A DNA stretch of 48,700 bases from Acephala macrosclerotiorum (Eukaryota; Ascomycota; Leotiomycetes; Helotiales; Mollisiaceae): positions 1 to 48,700 of the forward strand of contig MU119551.1 of NCBI GenBank assembly GCA_014904845.1, in the 5' to 3' direction. The translations under genes were made by a program, and so were the position numbers. Below the pieces are notes generated by a model, which was not told the origin of the DNA, made no database searches, and saw only the letters and a program-made list of their open reading frames with translations. Positions 34,201 through 43,555 of this stretch are shown in pieces. How positions within the stretch are numbered: the stretch's first letter is position 1; each line of letters opens with the position of its first letter.

Positions 34201-35279
34201 CTGAGATAAGTCTGAGTTTTCAGGCTGCTTTTCGGGCCATTTTCAAGCGATAAACACCAAAATCGACTACTTTACTTAAACTTTGCTCAATTATTACAAA
34301 TCAAAATCGTTTAAATTTGGAATCCCACAGCAACAGCAACCACTACAGAGACGTACCCATTTCTACTAGCTCAGTGCATATGCATTCGGGAAAACAGGGT
34401 TTCTCGTGTTCCAATTGGCTCAAATTGAAAGTACGTAATTAAATTTTTTATAAATAATAATATATAAATATAAATAAAAATAAAAATAAAAATTTATTAA
34501 ATAAAAAATTCGATTATATAAAAATAATAAAAATTACGTATTTTATACGTAAATATAAAAAGTTTTTCGTAATAAAATTATTATATTTAAATTTAATAAT
34601 AATAATTATATATATATTTTATATAAATTAATTAAAAATAATAAAACGTTTTTCGTATTTCGTATTATATTTTATTTTTAACGATTTAAATTTATTATAA
34701 ATTTTTTAATTATATTAATTTTATTAATATAAATAAAAGTTTTTTTTTTATAGTTTTTTTTACGTAAAATTAAAATTGCTTTATAAAGAATTTTATAAAA
34801 AACTGTATAATAAGTTTTATAATAAGTATTAAATATTAAAAGCGATACATTTTAGCGTTTTTTGGCGTAAGTACGTATCGCAAGTTTTACGTTTTATTAC
34901 GTAAACTTTATGTGGACTTTTTTTCTTTTAGCAAGAAACCTTTAACTATCGTCAAAGGCATACGTACCTTAGTCAGTAGCTAAGACACGCGCCTTGAGTC
35001 AGCATAGACACTAACGTAGAGTGCGTATCACGCACTCTCAATTTACCCTCAATTTGGGCCAATCGGAGCACGAGAACCCCTGTTTTCCCGAGTGCATATG
35101 CACTGAGCTAGTAGAAAAGAGTACGTCTCTGTAGTGGTTGCTAAATCCCACTCTTAAAGAAACTCAACGTTGATTATCTAAACTCGCTCGATAAAGTCCG
35201 AGTCGATCTGAAAATTCAAATTTCGGCTTTAGTATTTCTTTAGGGTAGCGAAAAGCCTGAAAACTCAGACTTATCTCAG
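34201..35279. mobile_element. TIR element with TA target duplication and AT-rich core
   Basis: The ends are inverted repeats. The first 26 bases (CTGAGATAAGTCTGAGTTTT and 6 more) at 34201-34226 are identical to the complement of 35254-35279. Two further conserved stretches, caaccactacagagacgta (about 34339) and tctactagctcagtgcatat (about 34364), recur inverted at about 35100-35145. The arms are about 240 bp and diverge in between. TA flanks both sides (34199-34200 and 35280-35281). The 34440-34850 core is RIP-like AT sequence without a transposase frame. TA duplication suggests a Tc1/mariner-type or other non-autonomous DNA element; the class is inference. Confidence 0.78.
34848..34962 (+). 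repeat. Repeat family R2, copy 2, inside the TIR element
   Basis: Matches 29084-29205 (acattttagcgttttttggcg, tacgttttattacgtaa, ctttaactatcgtcaaagg). It suggests that 29084-29205 is a remnant of the same transposon family or that this core was inserted into the TIR element. Confidence 0.7.
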
Positions 35280-35489
35280 TAGGCTCGTAAGGCGCATTGG
35301 GAATGCCCCTTTGCTTGAAATATATTTGTCATTTCATTATCAAACCAAGGTTGAAAGCTTTGTCAATCTCTAAAGATTGAATTGCTGGCATTTCAGATGA
35401 CTGTTTCAGGTCACACGATTCCATAGACGTGGTGCAGTATGTTACATTCATTAATATTATTCTTCCCCTGGCATCCGCATCCTTAGTCC

Positions 35490-38095
35490 TTAAGCGGCAA
35501 GTCCAATGCAATAAGCATATCCTGCCCACAAGCCAGAGCAGTCTCCATTTAACGCGGGATTAAGACTGTAAAGAGTCTGCAAAGTTATCCCAGCCGCAGT
35601 TGCTATATCAGCACAATACACTCCACTCGTTTGCTCTACCCATTTATTGCATTTACAAGAAATCCCCGCCTGCGTCTGCTCTGGCGGTGCAGTCCCTCCA
35701 GCACAAGTTGATGTTGGAGCAGTCGATGATATCGTAGTCGTTGCAGTAGGAACCGGACCAATGCAGTATGCATATCCACCCCACAGTCCAGAGCAATCGC
35801 CATTCAAAGCTGGATTCAGTGCGTAGAGCTGGGCCAAAGTAATCCCAGCTGCGCTTGCCATATCGGCACAATACACCCCGTCGGTCTGTTCCACCCACTT
35901 GTCACAATTACATGCGATACCTGCCTGAGTCTGCTCTGGTGGTGCTGTTCCTCCAGCACAGGAAGATGATGCTGTCGGAGCGCTGCTGGTGCTAGTCGCA
36001 CTTACTGATGGGCCTGTAACGCAATAGTAGTAACCAGCTTGAAATTCGGTCCCGCAGTTGCTGCCATCGCTCCCAAGGATCGTATTCCATGCGTAGAACT
36101 CAGTGGTTGTGATATTGTTATCCGAAGCGAATTGATAGCACAAGTCGCCAGAAACCGCTTTGGTGAACTTGGTGCATCCGACGACAATACCAGTCTGGAT
36201 TGGCGATGGCACTTCTGCGGTGGAAATTGGCCCCGCGGGATTAGTAGGAGTGCCACCGTCACCTCCGCGTTGCTGTCCAGCATCGCTTGAGTTTCCGGGA
36301 GGAGGAGTTGGGGGGATATACGAGCCTCCTGGTGCGCCGGCACAAACATAGTCGCCCGGGGTGAGGCTATCGCAGAGCCCGTTGATATTGGGATTCCAGG
36401 TCAAAAGTTGAACAGTGCTGACGGTGAGATTGGCAGTTGAGAACGACGCTGCTAATGAATCGCAGCTTGCATTGGAAGGAACTTGCTCAAGAGCGCAGGG
36501 CTCTGGCAAGCAGAATGACGAATGCGTGATGGTGCAATTGGGGCTTCCAGTCGCTGCTTGAACGTCGCCAGTTGCTGCATTGAATGCCTGCGAGATTGTG
36601 TTGCAATTTGCGTTGGGGTCGAGAGTGCTTTTCACAATCGTCTGACTAGTACACGTTGTATTGGCGGCAAAACTGCTGAGATTGAGTGGCGGGGGAGTTG
36701 CGTCAAGATAGACAGGCGGAGCTCTGATGACTAGCTCAGGCATGTTGTCGGTGTAATTGCAAACATCTAGAATATCTTGGTACTACACGAAGTGGGGAGT
36801 CAGTTTTTGCCTCATTTGGAAGGTTTTAGGAGGAATGCGGACGGATTAGGATAGGTTTGGAAGACTTCCTCAAACAGAATGTCTTGAAAGCCACGTGTGA
36901 TCCACGCTTTCCTCCCGAGACAGTCTGAAATAGGGAAAAATCTCCTCCCCATATACGTACTTGCTCGATAAGATAGTCCGAGTAGTCATGGTCCGGCAGA
37001 TATGGCGAGATCAATCTCTGATACATCAACCTTTCAAAATATGCGAGTCAGCATTGTTCCACTGAGTTGGAGGGTAGAGCATTAACTTTGGTTTCCCGAA
37101 GCTAGAGGTATGCCTCAACTCAAAAGACATGGCAATCATAGTACCTCAAAGGAGAGATTTGGGAGACGAGAGGAGCGTGCTAGAAACACTCACTGTACAA
37201 AACAGTCACTACAAAGCTTGAGTTTATAATTAGCATGGATCATGGTAGGATGCGTTACTGGTATTTCTTACCACATCGTCTCCATACAGATTTGCAAGAC
37301 GCTCGTTGTCGGGGCTCACATCTGCTGGATCAGTACAAGATGGATCGGTAGGGTCTACCGTGCAGTCAGGTCGAATAACATCGCTACCCACCCAGTCTTG
37401 GCTGTCCAGCAAACAGTAAGTTATATCCTCATCTCCGTTTGAGCTATCAGCGTCCGTATAACTGTTGATAGATTTATTATTTGTCCACATAGTTCAGTTC
37501 TGGGATTAATATTGACTTCAACTTACTTCCCGGACGTGAGACATGCAATTTGAAAACCGTCGTAGAACCTTCCGGCGACGGATCCAGCATCAACAACTTT
37601 ATTGTATGCTACAATGCTGTCAAAAACGCATCTGTTTGCAACATCGTCGTTCCAGTCTTAAACAGCCTCAAAGCAAGCATCTGTGCAGAGATTGGTAAGG
37701 TTGTCTGAAAGCCACCAGTAGTTGTCCACTGAACTGGCCATCTGAAACAAGGTTGGGTCGCAAGGTAGAGTGGTATTGCTGCTCAAATGTCAGCTAACAG
37801 CAATATATTATAAATTCTTGATTCATGTCACTGAAGTTGGCATTGTAAAGAAAATCAGGTGAGCGGTAGCTGAGCGGGCAGGCCCACCCCCCTTCCCCCT
37901 TTCTAGGATTATATGCTTCCACTTACAATCGACTCATAAGGAATAGAGAACTCACAGTGCTTCTAAGCAGTCATCGCTGATGTTGAGTGCCGTTGCCAGG
38001 CTGACTTCATCCACGGTAGGATACAGACTAAAGTTTTGTGCAACCGCATGACTGGTAAGTAGCAATACACTCATGTACAGCGCCCTATTCAACAT
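35490..38095 (-). pseudogene. Secreted multi-LysM protein gene with a premature stop
   Basis: ATG 38095 begins a signal peptide (MLNRALYMSVLLLTSHAVA). Exon 1 is 38095-37956, exon 2 37778-37527, exon 3 37461-37272, then an exon ending 36961 (about from 37032) and the last exon 36782-35490. Introns of 177, 65 and 178 bp fit; the junction around 37271-37033 does not resolve into one frame for me. In exon 2 codon 87 is TAA (37660-37658), where the family usually has Gln. The last exon encodes about five LysM modules, with tandem near-identical copies at the end (PPEQTQAGI..C.C.KWVEQT.GVYCAD...). LysM modules bind chitin oligomers; in fungi such secreted proteins shield or mask chitin. The gene is divergent from the chitinase, the usual pairing. 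Unless read through or re-initiated, no LysM would be made from this allele. Confidence 0.85.
35493..35960 (-). repeat. Tandem duplication of a LysM module
   Basis: About 35493-35700 and 35750-35960 encode two modules that differ at only a few residues (TLYSLNPALNGDCSGLWAGY versus QLYALNPALNGDCSGLWGGY). They are separated by a Thr/Ser-rich linker, and the DNA is also similar, so this is a recent internal duplication. Confidence 0.85.
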
Positions 38096-39311
38096 TTCCA
38101 AAAGAAAGATGAATTGAAAACTTCGTGTCCCTGTGAAATGAATGGGAGTGAAGGGAAAATTTAAAGAATTAGGTTAAACGTGGTCTACAAAGGAGCAACC
38201 AAGGAACCAAAGCTTAAAGAAAGAAGATGCCAAAGATTATGATCAATACAAGCAGTAAGCTCTCTTGCCCCTGAAAGCCCATGTTCAAAAATCGTGCCTC
38301 GCATCCGAGTCAGTTCTTTGCAGAAAAAATTCTCACGCCTAGAACTCTAGATCCGTAAAAAACCAGTGATTGCAACTGAGAAAAAGCACAAGGATACTCT
38401 CAAAGATGTGGACGAGGTACGAGGTAGCAGGGTATAATATTACTTGCTGCTGTAGATGATCCAGGCTGAAGGTTTCGCCAAGACGGCAGTTATCAAAATA
38501 TGCCTCTCATCATAAAACCCCACCCAGACTCCTGCCAGATCTGGCTTATTCCCATCAACGCCTTACCTAATGGCTAAAAGGTCTCGCGATCTTGGTGAAC
38601 GTTCATTCGTTATGGTAAAGGAGATGTAATTGAGACGAAGTTCACCTGCCTATTGCAAAATAGCTAGCTCACTATGTTCATGTGTGGCACAGCGAGTAAG
38701 GCGGATGTACGGAGGTACTCGATCCACAATTGCCACTGTCATTCAATTTCCGTCTACGATAGCCGAAGCCTTCTCGCTTAATCCCTACAAAGAACAAGGC
38801 CAGCAGGGAACCATGTAACTTCCCGCATGAAAAATCTTATTTCTCTCGAAAGAAGCTTCAAGCTCAAATTACCCTTCGTATCTATATGCAATTCACGCCG
38901 CACTAATTTATGGCAATTGTGCTCAAGATGTAGGACTGAAAGATGGAAATTTCTTACCATAAGATGTTACTCCTTCGCCCTACTTCCCCTGCGTTTGTTG
39001 CTGACGAGTGGGGCATGAGGGGCCCAAAGCATGATCAGAACAATAATTCGGTTTTTTTTTTTGCAGAGCCGTTGAGTAGACCTTCGGATAATCGGAGTGG
39101 GTGCATGATGTTCGAAAAGGGGGTTTTCGCTTTGTCAACGCTCTCCCCGACCCTCGTACAGCTCACAATATTTTGCCTGCCATGCCTTGTCGTTCATGAA
39201 GTTGCATCATTTCTTTCGGGTTTCAATCTTTCTTCTCAAGTATCTTCGTCACTCTTTTGATGTACAGCTGTGTCCAACACAGCGTCCATTCTTTCTTCCG
39301 ATTTTTGGACC
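38096..39311. promoter_or_regulatory. Shared divergent promoter region of LysM and chitinase genes
   Basis: 1.2 kb between the two divergent start codons. Small frames here (38630-38818, 38827-39018, 38943-39260) have no family features. CT-rich stretches precede the chitinase start (39224-39311), as is common for fungal leaders. Shared control is inferred from the head-to-head layout. Confidence 0.5.
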
Positions 39312-40661
39312 ATGTATCTAAACAGTTACATCGTTGTCCTTCTCAACTATCTGTCTCTGGTCGCAGCCACCAGCCCTATACATGGCATTCCACTTGATGT
39401 CAGAGGACAGGCTCTAAGCCCTCGAGTAACAAACTTTCCTGTGGAGCCGCGAGACGTCCTTCCTACCGGGACTTGCAACTCTCAAACACCATGTGCAAAC
39501 GGTGCTTGCTGTGGAAGTGACAACCGTAAGTGTTTCTCTGAGTTATTTCTTCTTCTTCCGGGTTGTTTCAAGAGCTATGAGACAGGGTTTCCTCCCAAGC
39601 CCTGTCCCAAGCGCTGAGACTTCCTCATCATTCCTCAAAACCCGTCTAGAAGAAGTAATGCTGACTCTGCGATCCACTCTAGTCTGTGGGTACTCGAAAA
39701 AGTCTTGTGGTACCGGTTGTCAATTCAACTGCAACGCCACATCTGAATGCGGACCGTATGCTCCACAGGATTCCCAAAAGTGTCCCCTTAATGTCTGCTG
39801 TTCCGAGTTTGGCTTTTGCGGATCGACCACCGAATTTTGCACCTGGACAAATCCTGCCGACCCTGTCTACCCAAGTTGCAACACGCAATATGGCGGCTGT
39901 GGAGACGTGGATAGGCCCAGTTGTGGAGGAGGAAGCAGCGCTTCCAAACGAACAATTGGGTATTACGAAAGCTGGTCCAACATCCGCAAGTGCTCGAACG
40001 TATCTCCAGAAGACCTGAATCTTCAGGGCTTTACTCACATCAATTTCGCCTTCTCCTTTTTTGACCCTTCGACTTTCCAAATTACGCCAATGGATGCCAA
40101 CGGTGCATCACTGTACAGTCTCTTCACTGCTCTGAAGAGCACTAAAAGTGGACTTGAGACATGGATTTCTGTGGGAGGTTGGTCTTTCACCGATCCGGGA
40201 GCAACTCAAACTGCTTTCAGCGATATGGCCAGTTCCCAAGCCAAACGCGCCAAATTCATTCAAGGCCTCATAAAATTCATGAGCACCTACGGATTCGACG
40301 GTGTTGATCTGGACTGGGAGTACCCCGGGGCGGATGATCGTGGTGGAGGACCCGCCGATATGGAAAACTATGTGCTCCTAGCTCAGGAGCTCAGAGAAGC
40401 ATTCGGCTCTAAATATGGCATCAGCATGACGCTTCCAACTTCATACTGGTATCTCCAGCACTTCGACCTGCTAGGAATTCAAAAACATATTGATTGGTTC
40501 AACCTCATGGCATACGATTTACACGGTGTCTGGGATGCAGCTTCCCAGTACGTCGGACCGTATATTGCCCCCCATACAAACCTCACGGAAATCGATCTCG
40601 CAATGGACCTGCTGTGGCGTGCTGGAGTCACTCCTGATATGGTGGTCCTCGGCCAAGGCTG

Positions 40662-40821
40662 GTAGGTGAAGATCGGGCCTCTTATTTCCACTTCCCGTTC
40701 TCATTTACTCTTTCTGTACTCTCCCGTCATGTACCCCTTATGATTTTCTCTCGCAGGAGTATAACTCCTTCTATTCCTAAAACACTCTCAATCAGGAAAT
40801 AACTGACTCCTCGATCCTCAG
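40662..40821 (+). other. Chitinase intron 2, homologous to intron 5
   Basis: 160-bp intron. Bases 40714-40734 are a 21-mer also present at 42301-42321 in intron 5, at nearly the same offset from the donor (52 and 53). The 3' end reads ggaaataactgactcctcga then tcctcag, matching intron 5. Confidence 0.85.
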
Positions 40822-42247
40822 GTATGGACGCAGCTTCACGTTGTCAGATCCTTCTTGCAACATACCAAATGGCGTCTGCCAATTTTCAGGAGCCGCCAAA
40901 GCTGGCCCTTGCTCAAACGCAGCCGGTATCCTCGATGACCAGGAGATCAACGACATCATTTCTCAAAACAATCTGCAGCCCGTTTGGGATAAGACAGCAG
41001 CGGTAAAATGGGTGAGTTGGAGTCCTCACTCCTATCTTTAGACTAAATAACAAGGCGCTGACTTTGTATGAAGATAACTTGGGACACAAATCAATGGGTC
41101 TCCTATGATGATGCAGATACATTCAAACAGAAAAAAGACTTTGCGAACAGTCGTTGTTTGGGTGGACTTATGGTCTGGGCCATGGACCAGGTAGACCAAA
41201 CTGCGTCTAACGGGCTTGGTCCTGACGCAAATGTCTCATTGGATCAGCAAAGCACTGCTGAACAAATGTTAGCAGATCAGCAAGCTGGCGTTACTTGTCG
41301 TACCACTGCTTGTGGCTCTAAGTGCCCAACTGGAAGCAACGAAGTCACTGAAACTAATGGACAGCCTGGCCAATTGAGTACGTCATCTCGTTGTGCAAAG
41401 GGCGAATACCAGTCGGTCTGCTGTGATGATGGCACCACGATGGGAAAATGTCAGTGGCGTGGATTTCGAGGAGCTGGATTGTCCTGCATCAGCGGTTGTG
41501 CAGACGGCGAGACTGAAATCACGACTAACAAAAATAGCCACGACAAAAAGAAAGGAGACCGTAAGTTGATGGGGGATAAGAAGTTTTCTTGATCGGGCCT
41601 GTCTCGGGAGAAGTTTCTCTTGAAACATGCCTTGGGTTGATGTTTTCTCTGCAATTACTGACTCACCCGTTACCTAGAGACTTGCAATGGAGGCCTCCAA
41701 AGCTACTGTTGTGCCGGCTTCAAGCCTGCCCCTTCAAAGAAAGAACTTGAACAAGACGCAGAAGATGCCGCTAAGGCCGCGGCGGAAGCAGCAGCAGAGT
41801 AGGCAGCGCTCGATGTTGCTGCTAAAGCTTTCTGTCGAGTTGCCGTCCCTGCCCTTCTTGCGCCACTTGAGCTGCTGGAAGACCTCATTCCGATCATTGG
41901 AGAGATACTCGATATTGCAGAAATTGCTGCTACCCCTGCAATCATCGAAGGGTGCATCAAAGGTATCGAAAAGGAAGGTAAAGCTGAATTCAAAGTTTTT
42001 GGCAAGGAACATACCTGTCCATGGATAAGCCCACCGAAAAGCCTTCTGAAACAAGGCCACCAACCTCGAGCCACTCTTCCCCAAGCACAAGCACCCCAAC
42101 CAATAGTTGTGGCAATCAGGCCAGAGATCTCGACAAAAGAGCCGGCCTTTGTCCTGTAACATCCTACACCGCCACACAGGATCCTCCGATATACCAGACA
42201 ATTGAGAAAGTGTGCAATGGCAAGAAGTGGCCCCAAGCTTGTTGGCA

Positions 42248-42419
42248 GTAAGGACAATCGGCTCACATGAATTTATACTACCCGATCTCAATTACTCCTC
42301 CTGTACTCTCCCGTCATGTACTCATTTCTACTCCCGATATTGTCCCGTACACCAAGAATCTCCCAGTTTGCTCTCCAACTACTCTTGATTTGGAAATCGC
42401 TGACTCCCCGATCTTCCAG
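42248..42419 (+). other. Chitinase intron 5, homologous to intron 2
   Basis: 172-bp intron with the shared 21-mer at 42301-42321 and the 3' end ggaaatcgctgactccccga then tcttccag. Intron 1 (39526-39682) ends in a similar way (gctgactctgcgatccactc then tag). Confidence 0.85.
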
Positions 42420-43555
42420 TTACTCATCCGCGATAAGTGTGGCCAACAATCCTAGGTTAAATCCGGTAACCTGCTCGGAATGGGTTCCTTCACGAAACTT
42501 TATACAGGATACACCAGCCATTAGACAATGGTCATTGGAACACAACGCCCAATGGAAAAATTGGTTAGGACGCGAAGGTTCCAAGTGTGATCGCGATGAA
42601 TGGCCGCCGACGCATTTTTGGCAGGAAGACCCAGGTCAGCTCATTCGACTGATCCCCGACTCGGACAACTCCGGTGTAGCAGCAAGTCTTTGGAGAAGTT
42701 TCTGCCCTGAGCACGCTTCTTTCCGTTGTGTACCTGGCACTGAGCGCATTCAGAACCCACCAGCGGGTAAAAGAGGAGCTGTGACAACATTCTGTGAAAA
42801 GGAGTTGACTCTCAAAGGTGAGTGGCATAGAATTCCACCATCTTGCCAAGTTTTGACTGAAATTTCAGTGATGTCGATGAGTTTCGAGATGGAAGATGTT
42901 CCCTTGGCTCAGTATGCAGATGACGGCCTCAGTGCAAACGAGTGCTGGCCTTCGATATTGGTTGATGATCCATCATACGCACTTCTTAACACAGATCCTT
43001 ACTTCGCCCGCAACGGAAGAGCTCCTAATGCTGCTCTATGGGCAGCAGCACCGAGCCCAAATCTGATTGGAAACAAAAGCCCTCCGTTTGGTAAGCGAGA
43101 CCTGGACCCAAGTGAATTTCTTGTCGATACAGGTAACTCCTCCCGGCGACTTACTCCAGGCGAGCTTAAAAACCTCGCCGACAACATCATGCTCCAGGAG
43201 CATGAGGATGCATTGGATATGCTGAACGAGCAGATGGAAAATTTGGGCTACGTTGATTGCGTTGGAGAAAACTGCGCCACTCAACTGACACCAATGATGC
43301 GGTACGTATCATCTTGATATTGCATGGAGTTTTGCAGTAACTAACGGCTTCAGGGTAAAAACTCCAACTGCCTATCCCACAATGACAGCACCTGTGCTAG
43401 TGGATGCGACTGCGACTGCGGTCACATCGTCTTTGGATTCTCTGCCAACCCAGGGTAGCGTTGCTTTCAGTCGATCAGGTCCAATTATACCAGCTGGCCC
43501 AGCAGTCACAGCTGCTGTTCAGCACGATGGCCTGAAATTTCTCAGAAATGAATAG

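Larger units (their letters stand above)
39312..43555 (+). pseudogene. Killer-toxin-like GH18 chitinase (chitin-binding type 1) gene with stop and frameshift
   Basis: ATG 39312 starts a signal peptide (MYLNSYIVVLLNYLSLVAA). Exons are 39312-39525, 39683-40661, 40822-41011, 41074-41560, 41678-42247, 42420-43301 and 43354-43555; all introns are GT-AG and phases agree. The domains in order are a Cys-rich N-terminus, a hevein-type chitin-binding domain (CGPYAPQ...CCSEFGFCGSTTEFC, about residues 95-125), GH18 from KRTIGYYES (about 160) with the intact catalytic box FDGVDLDWEYPG (about 277), a Cys-rich segment, then a long C-terminal region. This is the secreted chitinase type related to the chitinase subunit of yeast killer toxins. 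Breaks: TAG at 41800-41802 (codon 665, CAG-to-TAG type) and a 1-nt frame slip near 42010-42020. Since the stop follows GH18, a 664-aa secreted enzyme could remain. The frame is open again from about 42021 to the natural stop 43553-43555. Confidence 0.9.

Noticed and set aside
37861..37900. tRNA-like stretch (gcggtagctgagcgggcagg)
   Set aside because: No complementary acceptor stem or anticodon arm can be drawn; it lies inside LysM intron 1.
41703..42291. Long minus-strand frames of 185-187 codons
   Set aside because: Antisense to the chitinase C-terminal region. The plus strand has matching splice sites and family motifs.
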